Positions 37,793-45,951 of a DNA stretch of 64,000 nt are shown here, one piece after another. Position 1 is the first letter of the stretch; every line of letters begins with the position of its first letter. The DNA lies in the NCBI GenBank assembly GCA_016717265.1, contig JADKFX010000001.1, forward strand, positions 744,001 to 808,000. The letters run 5' to 3'. A model generated the notes under the pieces. It did no database searches, had not been told where the DNA came from, and was given only the letters and a program-made list of their open reading frames with translations. A program made the translations under genes and the position numbers. Source of the DNA: Saprospiraceae bacterium (GTDB lineage Bacteria; Bacteroidota; Bacteroidia; Chitinophagales; Saprospiraceae).

Positions 37793-39985
37793 ATGCAAAG
37801 AATGAAAAACCACATAATAATAATTGTATTGACTCTTTTTGTTTCTGCAACGGTTGCGCAACAATCTAATACTAAAACGCAATCGGAAAAAGGAATAGCC
37901 CCTTTAAAAGTCGTCAGTAATCAGTCGTCAATCGTTAGTAACACTTACGCCGTTGTTGTTGGCATCTCTGACTATCAGGATCCTGGAATTCCCGACCTGC
38001 GATTTGCTGATAAAGATGCAGAAGCTTTTGCAAATTATTTAAGTTCTGATGCGGGTGGTAAATTGGATGTTGATCATCTGAAAGTATTGTTAAATGAAAA
38101 AGCAACTGTGGCGCAATTTGCAATTGCATTAGATTGGTTAATGGAAGTTGTAAAAGAAAATGATCAGGTAATAATTTATTTTTCAGGTCATGGAGATGTA
38201 GAAAAAAAGACGATTACCCAACCTGGATATTTATTATGTTGGGATGCACCGGCAAGAGTATATCTGGCAGGTGGAGCCTTAGCACTTCCTATGTTTCAGG
38301 ATATTATCACAACACTCTCAGCGCAAAATAAAGCAAAAGTCATTGTTGTAACAGATGCATGTCGATCTGGAAAATTAGCTGGAAGTAGTGTTGGCGGTTC
38401 ACAAATTACAGGCGCCAATCTTGCCAAACAATATTCCAATGAAATTAAAATACTTTCCTGTCAACCGAATGAATATTCTATTGAAGGAGAACAATGGGGC
38501 GGTGGTAGAGGTGCCTTTAGTTATCACTTGGTAGATGCATTATATGGAATGGCTGATAACAATAATGATCTCATAGTGAATTTGCAAGAAGCAGGAAGAT
38601 ATATAGAAGATCATGTGAGTGCCGAGGTCGCACCTGTGAGTCAGGTTCCAATGGTATTGGGCAATAGAACGGATGTATTATCAAAAGTAAATGTAGAAAT
38701 ACTTGCTGCAATAAAATCCGGAAAGTCAAGTCAAACTATGATGTTGTCGGCAATTGATACAAAGGGAATGGAAGAAGATGTTTTATCAATGGTTGATACT
38801 TCTGTTAGAATGACCTATAAATTATTCAAACAAGCATTAAAGGATAAAATATTTTTAGGTCCGGACAATGCATGTGCAGACACCTATTATGAACAATTGA
38901 TTAAGGAGCCAAAATTGGAAAGATTGCATTCCACTATAAAAAGAAATTATGCCGCTGCTTTGCAAGATGATGCACAGCAGGCAATTAACAAATACATGAA
39001 AGCAGATGTGCGTGAGATTAGTCTATCACATAAAGCAAAAGTCGTCCGTTATAACGATTTCCCTCGGCAATTAAACCGCGCTGCAAGTTTGCTTGGGCAA
39101 CAACATTATCTATATCGAACCTTACAGTCTCGAAGAGCATATTTCGAAGGATTTCCGTTGATTTATGGTGGAGAATTCACACAAGATATGCTTAAAAACG
39201 CAGCGGCAAATTTTCATGAAGCACTTGCATGGAACCCTGACATGCCGCTCGCACATTTGGGGATGGCATGGATCCATGGTTATGGATGGGCACAATCCGA
39301 TTCTGCAGAATATTACATTAAATTGGCTACCCAGAATTCTCCTACTTGGATATGGCCTTATGTGCAACTGTCGAAAATCTATTCAACTATGATTTTCGAT
39401 TTTCTTAAGGCAAAGGAATACCTTGACCTTGCTGCTCAGATAGATTCTACCTCACCACTATACTGGGAAGCAGAAGGCAGCTATTTTTTTCAACAAAAAA
39501 GATACAGTGAAGCTGAACTTGTATTAAAAAAAATCATTGAAAGTGCTTCCTCCACAATTTGCCTGCCTTGTTCTCAAAATATGCTGGTACAAATTTATCT
39601 ATCAACCGAAAGATTGAATGAGGCGATGGACCTTGCTCAAAAATTGGTTTCAGGAGATTCCTCAAATTTCTCTTCACACAATATGATGGGGGTTGTTTTG
39701 ACTAAAATGGGAAGGTATAAAGAAGCTGAAAACGAATTCAGAATATCTGTGGAACTATCTTACAATAATACTAATCCTGAAAGTTTAATGTATTATTGGA
39801 AGGCATATATTTATCAAGAACAAAAAGAAGTAGCTAAAGCATTTGAGGCATTTGAACAATCTATAAAACTTGGTTACGACGATTATACTTGGATGCAAGT
39901 GGACCCGGATATCGCCCCATTGCGCAAAAACACTGAGGAGTGGAATGCATTGATGAAAAAATATTTTCCTAAAGAAATTAAATAG
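37793..39985 (+). CDS. Secreted caspase (C14)-TPR protein, array copy 6
   Basis: This is the shortest full caspase copy of the array at 730 residues. The signal peptide ends SATVAQQ, followed by SEKGIAPL and a linker with NQSSIVSN. An ATG at 37802 is an equally good start. His133 (YFSGHGDVE), Cys190 (TDACRSG) and the EF-hand-like loop DNNNDLIVNLQE at 255-266 are intact. Bases 38396-38571 match 32774-32949 of copy 4 exactly by eye, and the heads differ at two residues, which points to recent gene conversion or duplication. The TPR tail is short (about residues 440-700), with four or five degenerate repeats, and ends MKKYFPKEIK. Confidence 0.88.
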   Translation: MQRMKNHIIIIVLTLFVSATVAQQSNTKTQSEKGIAPLKVVSNQSSIVSNTYAVVVGISDYQDPGIPDLRFADKDAEAFANYLSSDAGGKLDVDHLKVLLNEKATVAQFAIALDWLMEVVKENDQVIIYFSGHGDVEKKTITQPGYLLCWDAPARVYLAGGALALPMFQDIITTLSAQNKAKVIVVTDACRSGKLAGSSVGGSQITGANLAKQYSNEIKILSCQPNEYSIEGEQWGGGRGAFSYHLVDALYGMADNNNDLIVNLQEAGRYIEDHVSAEVAPVSQVPMVLGNRTDVLSKVNVEILAAIKSGKSSQTMMLSAIDTKGMEEDVLSMVDTSVRMTYKLFKQALKDKIFLGPDNACADTYYEQLIKEPKLERLHSTIKRNYAAALQDDAQQAINKYMKADVREISLSHKAKVVRYNDFPRQLNRAASLLGQQHYLYRTLQSRRAYFEGFPLIYGGEFTQDMLKNAAANFHEALAWNPDMPLAHLGMAWIHGYGWAQSDSAEYYIKLATQNSPTWIWPYVQLSKIYSTMIFDFLKAKEYLDLAAQIDSTSPLYWEAEGSYFFQQKRYSEAELVLKKIIESASSTICLPCSQNMLVQIYLSTERLNEAMDLAQKLVSGDSSNFSSHNMMGVVLTKMGRYKEAENEFRISVELSYNNTNPESLMYYWKAYIYQEQKEVAKAFEAFEQSIKLGYDDYTWMQVDPDIAPLRKNTEEWNALMKKYFPKEIK

Positions 39986-40036
39986 TACAATCCTATAATT
40001 CTATTATAAATATATGTTGTGTTTAAATAAAAAAAA

Positions 40037-42511
40037 ATGAAAATGAAATTTGCAAATAGTAAATCAATTAAAATTGGGAATATAAAAACAGTATCGTCTA
40101 TACTTGTAATATTTTTATTTCCATTTTTTGTTTTTACTCAACAAAAAGGAATATCACCTTCAACAATAGTTAATAATCAAAAATTAATAATCAATAATAA
40201 CTACGCCGTTGTCGTTGGTATTTCGGATTATCAAGATCCTGGTATTCCCGACCTGCGGTTTGCGGATAAGGATGCAGAGGCATTTGCGAATTATTTAAGA
40301 TCTCCTGCAGGTGGCTCATTGGATAATGATCATATGAAAGTATTGCTTAATGAAAAAGCTACGATGGCACAATTTGGAATTGCACTGGATTGGTTGATGG
40401 AATCCGCAAAGGAAGGAGATAAGGTTATTATCTATTTTTCAGGTCATGGAGATGTTGAAAAAAAGACACTCACTCAGCCGGGATTTTTATTGTGTTGGGA
40501 TGCACCCGCAAGAGTCTATATATCGGGAGGTGCATTTGCACTGCCCATGTTGCAGGAAGTAGTATCTACTATTTCCATACAAAATAAAGCAAAAGTAATG
40601 GTGATTACCGATGCCTGTCGATCAGGAAAATTAGCAGGTAGTTCAGTAAATGGGTCTCAAGCAACCGCATCCAATCTGACTAAGCAATTTGCCAATGAAA
40701 TTAAAATTCTTTCTTGTCAACCCAATGAATATAGCATTGAAGGTGAGCAGTGGGGAGGAGGACGTGGTGCTTTTTCATATCATCTTCTTGATGCATTGTA
40801 TGGAATGGCAGATAGTGATGCGGATCAATGGGTAAATTTATATGAAGTGGGTCGCTATTTAGAAGACCACGTTGCTAAAGAAGTTGCACCTATTAGCCAA
40901 TTGCCAATGGTACTTGGAAATCGCAATGAAAGAGTGACGAATGTTGATCCAACTTTATTAGCATCCATCAAGTCTGGAAAAAAGAATCAATTAGAAATTT
41001 TTACTTCGATAGAATCTAGAGGGATAGAAGAAGAAGTCTTGACTGAATTAGATACTTCCTTAAATAATTTGTATAAACTTTTTAAAAAATCATTGAATGA
41101 TAAAAAATATATAAAGCCAGAGGACGCTTGTGCTGATTTTTATTATGAAAAATTAATTGCAGAACCTAAATTAACAAAATTGCATTCTACCTTAAAAAGA
41201 AATTATGCAGCTGCGTTACAAGATGAAGCACAGCAGGTGATGAATACCATGCTAAAAAACGGATTTACTACAGAAATAACTTCAGGAATTCCTGTAACAG
41301 AATTATATAAAAATTATCCTGCATATCTGGAGCGTGCATCAGAATTATTAGGAAAATCACATTATCTCTATTCAAGTTTGCAAGCGCGAAAATATTTTTT
41401 TAATGCTAAAATTCAAAAAACACGAATATTGGCTAAAGAAAATTATTTGCTTGCAATACAAAAGCAATCAGATCTACCGCAAGCTTATGTAGAATTAATT
41501 TCAACTTGTTTGCCTACTGAAGAAGATAGCGCTGTAATTTATGCAAGTAAAGCTATCGGGCTTGTTCCTAATTGGGTCGTTCCAAACATTAAACTTTCTA
41601 GATTTTATATGAACAAGTTAAAGAACAGATTGAAAGCTGAAGAATTATTAAATGCTGCAGGAATATTGGACTCTAATTCCTTATTAGTATGGTATCAAAA
41701 AGGCTTTTTTTATTTTATGCAGAGAGATTATCAAAAGTCAGAGTATTGGTTAAAAAAGTCAGTTGCCAGCAATGAGGAAGGAATCTGTTTTCCATGTGCA
41801 TATAATTTAATGGGAAACATTTACATTGAGACACGTCAATTTGATAAAGCCGAAGCTCATTTTCTTAAAGCGATTCAATTGGATTCGAATTATGCAAATG
41901 CTTTAAACCGGCTTGGGAAAATCTACTACCGTACGGGAAGATTTAAAGAAGCTGAAGAAATTTTTAATAGAGAACTTAAGGTTGCCCAAAATGAGAGAGA
42001 GAAAGCTTCACCATTTAATGAATTAGGCAATCTATATTGCGAATCAAATAGAATTAAAGAAGGTGCCGAGTATTATAAAAAATCAATGCAAGCGGATTCA
42101 ACTTATGATGATCCAATATTTAATTTATTGCACTGTTATCCTATTGGAATAACTATTAAGGAAGGAAATGAACTTTGCAATAAGTTGCTATATCTTGATT
42201 CAATGAATACAAATAATATTGAAAATGTAGCTTATTTCTATGCAAGATCGAATAACTTAGGTCTTGCAGAATATTACATTAATAAATTTGTATCATCGAG
42301 TAAGACTAGCGAATCTTTCTACTCTTTAACCTGTGTTATGAGTTTACTTGGCAAACTGGATAATGCTTTTGATGCCTTAGAACAAGCCGCAAAAATGGGG
42401 TATGATTATCATTGGATGCAAAAGGATGAAGACCTCGCACCATTAAGAGAACTTCCAAAGTGGACAGAAATAATGAAAAAATATTATCCGGATCAAATGA
42501 AAAGTAAATAA
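40037..42511 (+). CDS. Secreted caspase (C14)-TPR protein, array copy 7
   Basis: This 824-residue protein begins FANSKSIKIGNIK before the hydrophobic segment, a lead-in shared with copy 2 (FANSKLNKIDKLK). The signal peptide ends FVFTQ, followed by QKGISPS and the heptads QKLIINN. The caspase domain has His137 in YFSGHGDVE and Cys194 in TDACRSG. Residues 259-270 (DSDADQWVNLYE) form an EF-hand-like loop. The middle domain carries KRNYAAALQDEAQQVMN. The TPR tail is partly degenerate and ends MKKYYPDQMKSK. It lies 51 bp after copy 6 and 6 bp before the TPR-only gene. Confidence 0.88.
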   Translation: MKMKFANSKSIKIGNIKTVSSILVIFLFPFFVFTQQKGISPSTIVNNQKLIINNNYAVVVGISDYQDPGIPDLRFADKDAEAFANYLRSPAGGSLDNDHMKVLLNEKATMAQFGIALDWLMESAKEGDKVIIYFSGHGDVEKKTLTQPGFLLCWDAPARVYISGGAFALPMLQEVVSTISIQNKAKVMVITDACRSGKLAGSSVNGSQATASNLTKQFANEIKILSCQPNEYSIEGEQWGGGRGAFSYHLLDALYGMADSDADQWVNLYEVGRYLEDHVAKEVAPISQLPMVLGNRNERVTNVDPTLLASIKSGKKNQLEIFTSIESRGIEEEVLTELDTSLNNLYKLFKKSLNDKKYIKPEDACADFYYEKLIAEPKLTKLHSTLKRNYAAALQDEAQQVMNTMLKNGFTTEITSGIPVTELYKNYPAYLERASELLGKSHYLYSSLQARKYFFNAKIQKTRILAKENYLLAIQKQSDLPQAYVELISTCLPTEEDSAVIYASKAIGLVPNWVVPNIKLSRFYMNKLKNRLKAEELLNAAGILDSNSLLVWYQKGFFYFMQRDYQKSEYWLKKSVASNEEGICFPCAYNLMGNIYIETRQFDKAEAHFLKAIQLDSNYANALNRLGKIYYRTGRFKEAEEIFNRELKVAQNEREKASPFNELGNLYCESNRIKEGAEYYKKSMQADSTYDDPIFNLLHCYPIGITIKEGNELCNKLLYLDSMNTNNIENVAYFYARSNNLGLAEYYINKFVSSSKTSESFYSLTCVMSLLGKLDNAFDALEQAAKMGYDYHWMQKDEDLAPLRELPKWTEIMKKYYPDQMKSK

Positions 42512-42517
42512 TTACGA

Positions 42518-43297
42518 ATGAAAGATTGCATTTTTCTTCTGGTAGTAACTTTTTATACTTTAGTTGTTTCTGGTCAACAAAAAATGCAGAACTTTCAGAA
42601 TGTAAGTATTGCTACAGAAAAAAATGTGGACCAGCATACAGAAGAATATTATTTGAAGGAAATAAAATCGAATCCAGAGAGCCCGGTCGTGTATTACAAT
42701 ATGGGTTTATATTATTCGATAAAATATCAATTCGATTATGCCGAAGCGCAATACAACAAAGCATTACAACTGGATTCAACTTTTGCTCTAGCTTATACAA
42801 GGTTGGCTGCTTTGTTTTTGGTATCAGGACAGATGGAAAGAGCAATTGCTGCTTGTGAGCAAGCCTTACAAATGGATACTTTATCTGCTCAAAATTATTT
42901 AAATATTGGTGTCGTGCAATTTCAAAATATGAAATTTGATGAAGCTGAATTGAGTTTCTTAAAAGGCATAACATTGGATTCCATGAATGCAGAAATATAT
43001 TTGAATTTGGGAACACTTATGATGCAAGTCAATCGACAAACAGAAGCTATTTTTTATTTGAAAAAAGCATTACAACTCAATCCAAAAGATCCTGGATCCC
43101 CATATAGTTTAGCAAGTATTTATAGTTCTCAAGATAATATAGAAGAAGGATTCAATTATCTTGAAATAGCTTTAAAAAACGGAATATCATTTTATGATAT
43201 GTTACAAGTAGATGTTACACTGACATCATTAAGAAAGAACAATATTAGATGGAAAGCATTAATGGAAAAACACTTCCCAGATAAACACAAAGACTAA
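42518..43297 (+). CDS. Secreted TPR protein, caspase-less member of the array
   Basis: This 259-residue protein has a signal peptide (CIFLLVVTFYTLVVSGQQ) followed by about five TPR repeats (for example YYNMGLYYSIKYQFDYAE and EIYLNLGTLMMQVNRQTEAI). Its end, WKALMEKHFPDKHKD, is the array's C-terminal motif, so it looks like the tail of a caspase-TPR paralogue with its own signal peptide and without the caspase and middle domains. It lies 6 bp after copy 7 and 12 bp before copy 9, so all three are probably on one transcript. It could act as a regulator or decoy that competes for TPR partners (inference). No frameshifted caspase remnant is visible upstream, so it is not simply a broken copy. Confidence 0.85.
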   Translation: MKDCIFLLVVTFYTLVVSGQQKMQNFQNVSIATEKNVDQHTEEYYLKEIKSNPESPVVYYNMGLYYSIKYQFDYAEAQYNKALQLDSTFALAYTRLAALFLVSGQMERAIAACEQALQMDTLSAQNYLNIGVVQFQNMKFDEAELSFLKGITLDSMNAEIYLNLGTLMMQVNRQTEAIFYLKKALQLNPKDPGSPYSLASIYSSQDNIEEGFNYLEIALKNGISFYDMLQVDVTLTSLRKNNIRWKALMEKHFPDKHKD

Positions 43298-43309
43298 AAA
43301 AGCAAAACA

Positions 43310-45946
43310 ATGAAATACATCGTCCTCTTTCTGTTGTTGCCATTTTTAGCTTTTTCGCAAATCAAACCTGCCTTGCCGGCAGGCAGGGGAGTTTCACCAA
43401 TACTCAATAGCCATAATGGATCCTCTGGAAATACCTACGCCGTAGTCGTCGGCATCTCCGACTACCAGGATCCTGCAATCCCCGATCTGCGTTATGCAGA
43501 TAAAGATGCGGAGGCATTTGCTAATTATTTAAGATCACCAGCAGGTGGTAGTTTGGATAAAGATCATTTGAGATTGTTGACCAACTCAAATGCAACTGCA
43601 GGTAAAGTTGCCTCCGCATTATATTGGCTGGTTGATGAAAGTAAGGAAGCGGATCAGGTAATCATATATTTCAGTGGACATGGAGATGTTGAACGAAAGT
43701 TTATCGGACAGCCAGGTTTTTTGCTTTGTTGGGATTCTCCTTTCAATGTTTATATGGCCGGAGGTTCTATTGAATTGGGTATGTTACAGGCAGTAATATC
43801 CACACTTACGATTGAGAAAAAAGCCAGAGTTTTGATGATATCCGATGCTTGTCATTCTGGTAAACTGGCAGGGTCAAACATTAATGGTTCGCAAATTACA
43901 AATGCCAATCTTGCCAGACAATTTGGAAATGAAATAAAAATACTATCCTGCCAATCCAATGAGTATAGTCTTGAAGGAAATCAATGGGGAGGCGGGCGTG
44001 GAGTTTTTTCTTACCACCTTGTAAATGGATTGTATGGTTTGGCAAATCATAATAATGATGACAAATTAAATTTAAAAGAAATCAGCAGGTATTTGGAAGA
44101 TTACATTCCAAAAGAAGCAGCTCCTGAAAAGCAAAATCCAGTCATCGTTGGAGATAAGGAAACAAATGTATCCAAAATATTCCCAGAATTACTTGTGACC
44201 CTTAGTCAAAATATTAGCAGAGAGATGCCATCATTTTTACCAACTGAAAATCGCGGTTTGGAAGAAGATGTACTTGCTGGACTAGATACCAATTCTCGTA
44301 AAATATATTTCTTGTTTAAAAAATCTTTGGAGAGTAAAACATTTTTCGAACCTGCAAATGCGTGTGCAGATTATTACTACGAAAAACTATCAAAAGATGA
44401 TAGATTAAGTAGGTTGCACAATTCTATGAGAAGAAATTACGCTGCTGCTTTACAGGATGATGCTCAACAGGTCATCACGAAGTTATTAAAGTCTGATATA
44501 AGTGAAGTAATGCGTATATCAATTCAAAAATACAAGTTTTATCCTCATTATCTTGAAAAAGCATCCCAATTGCTGGGGGTAGAACATTACATGTATCCTG
44601 TCTTGCAGTGTAGGAAAGAATTTTTTGAAGGCTACCTTTTAGCAAGAACGTTTTCAAAACTTAGTCCGGCAAAAAGCAGAATGGCATTGTCCCATTACCG
44701 AAATGCCCTTCAATGGCAAGCTGATTTTCCATTGGCAAAATTAATGATGGGTGAATTATTTAGATACAAACTAATAGCACTTGATTCTGCATTATTTTAT
44801 ACAAAAAGTGCACTGGAATTTAACCCTACCTGGTTGGTGGCTTGCACAAATTTGGCTAGTTTGTATTTAATTGAATTCCGCGATTTTGAAAAAAGTAAAC
44901 TGTATTTGGAGCAGGCAAGAAATATAGATTCCAGCTCAGCTCTTGTTCCTTTTTATTGGGGTTTTTATTTGAATTGGCTTAATAAATTAGCAGAGGCTGA
45001 ACAACAATTTAAAAATGCTATTCACCTGGATTCTACATTTTTCTCAGCTAGACTTAATCTTGGTGGTTTATATACTAACACTAATCGTTATTCAGAGGCA
45101 GAACAAGAATTTCTAAAATGCATTCAAATTGATTCGAGCATTTCATCTAGTTTTATTAGCTTAGGGTATCTTTATAAAGTCTCTGGACGCTATGCAGAAG
45201 CAGAGCAGGAGTTCAAAAAAGCTATTCAAGTTGATTCAACTGAATATTTTCCATACCGTTACTTAGGAGAAATTTGCAAAGTTGCTGGACGCTATGCAGA
45301 AGGGCAATTCAAAAAAGGTGTCCAAGTTGATTCAAACAATGCGCGAGCTTATTATTATCTTGGAAAATTTTACCAGGACACCCTCCGGTTTACAGAGGCA
45401 GAGCAGCAATTCAATAAAGCAATTCAACTCGATTCATCTTGTAGTGGGTGCTACTCTGCACTGGCAAATATTTACAAAGACACACGCCGGTATACAGAGG
45501 CAGAGCAGCAATTCAATAAAGCAATTCAACTCGATTCATCTTGTGCTATGTGCTACTTTGCAATGGCAAATATTTACAAAAACACACGCCGTTTTTCTGA
45601 AGCAGAACTATATTATAAAAATTCCATCCAACGTGGTAATAAGAATGCGCTGCGGTATTTAGGTGATTTATACCTCGAAACAAAAAGAACAGAGGAAGCA
45701 AAAATGAGCTATGAAGAGCTATTGATAGAATCAGCAAAAGCGCCCAACTCTTTACTTGGCATGGCAATCGTTTATTCTCGAAAAGGTGATATTCCAAAAG
45801 CATTTGAATATCTTCAAAAATCATTAGAGGCAGGTTTTACTAATATTAAGAGACTCGAAGAAGATACTGACTTTTCACCACTCCGCGATTTACCGGAATG
45901 GAATGCATTGATGAAGAAATATTTTCCTAACATGATGAAAAATTAG
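43310..45946 (+). CDS. Secreted caspase (C14)-TPR protein, array copy 9
   Basis: This 878-residue protein has a signal peptide ending LLPFLAFSQ. The segment PALPAGRGVSP replaces the usual linker and is encoded by a GC-rich palindrome. The caspase domain has His124 in YFSGHGDVE and Cys181 in SDACHSG. The EF-hand-like loop at 246-257 (NHNNDDKLNLKE) begins with Asn in place of Asp. The middle domain carries RRNYAAALQDDAQQVIT. The TPR tail has about nine repeats, including two near-identical units from a 102-bp tandem repeat at 45391-45594 and one unit shortened by a few residues (YAEGQFKKG). It ends MKKYFPNMMKN and is followed after 5 bp by the convergent DUF4143 gene. Confidence 0.88.
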   Translation: MKYIVLFLLLPFLAFSQIKPALPAGRGVSPILNSHNGSSGNTYAVVVGISDYQDPAIPDLRYADKDAEAFANYLRSPAGGSLDKDHLRLLTNSNATAGKVASALYWLVDESKEADQVIIYFSGHGDVERKFIGQPGFLLCWDSPFNVYMAGGSIELGMLQAVISTLTIEKKARVLMISDACHSGKLAGSNINGSQITNANLARQFGNEIKILSCQSNEYSLEGNQWGGGRGVFSYHLVNGLYGLANHNNDDKLNLKEISRYLEDYIPKEAAPEKQNPVIVGDKETNVSKIFPELLVTLSQNISREMPSFLPTENRGLEEDVLAGLDTNSRKIYFLFKKSLESKTFFEPANACADYYYEKLSKDDRLSRLHNSMRRNYAAALQDDAQQVITKLLKSDISEVMRISIQKYKFYPHYLEKASQLLGVEHYMYPVLQCRKEFFEGYLLARTFSKLSPAKSRMALSHYRNALQWQADFPLAKLMMGELFRYKLIALDSALFYTKSALEFNPTWLVACTNLASLYLIEFRDFEKSKLYLEQARNIDSSSALVPFYWGFYLNWLNKLAEAEQQFKNAIHLDSTFFSARLNLGGLYTNTNRYSEAEQEFLKCIQIDSSISSSFISLGYLYKVSGRYAEAEQEFKKAIQVDSTEYFPYRYLGEICKVAGRYAEGQFKKGVQVDSNNARAYYYLGKFYQDTLRFTEAEQQFNKAIQLDSSCSGCYSALANIYKDTRRYTEAEQQFNKAIQLDSSCAMCYFAMANIYKNTRRFSEAELYYKNSIQRGNKNALRYLGDLYLETKRTEEAKMSYEELLIESAKAPNSLLGMAIVYSRKGDIPKAFEYLQKSLEAGFTNIKRLEEDTDFSPLRDLPEWNALMKKYFPNMMKN
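43367..43387. repeat. GC-rich palindrome inside the copy 9 coding region
   Basis: This 21-bp near-perfect inverted repeat has CCTGCC at the left end, GCCGGC in the centre and GGCAGG at the right end. It stands out in AT-rich surroundings. It is in frame and encodes PALPAGR between the signal peptide and the caspase domain. It has the look of a small mobile palindromic unit inserted at a tolerant site. Confidence 0.65.
45391..45594 (+). repeat. 102-bp tandem repeat within copy 9 (duplicated TPR units)
   Basis: Two units with a 102-bp period start at 45391 and 45493. Words such as AGCAATTCAATAAAGCAATT and ACTCGATTCATCTTGT are identical in both. Each encodes one TPR with AEQQFNKAIQLDSSC. The small number of differences indicates recent duplication. 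Confidence 0.85.
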
Positions 45947-45951
45947 TTTTT

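Noticed and set aside
45282..45662. 126-codon plus-strand frame with internal repeats within copy 9
   Set aside because: It is the shifted reading of the 102-bp TPR duplication; the repeats come from the real frame.
23997..45946. Classical cytoplasmic abortive-infection caspase system
   Set aside because: The proteins carry signal peptides, and no CRISPR, gasdermin, CBASS or toxin-like partner gene was found in the window.
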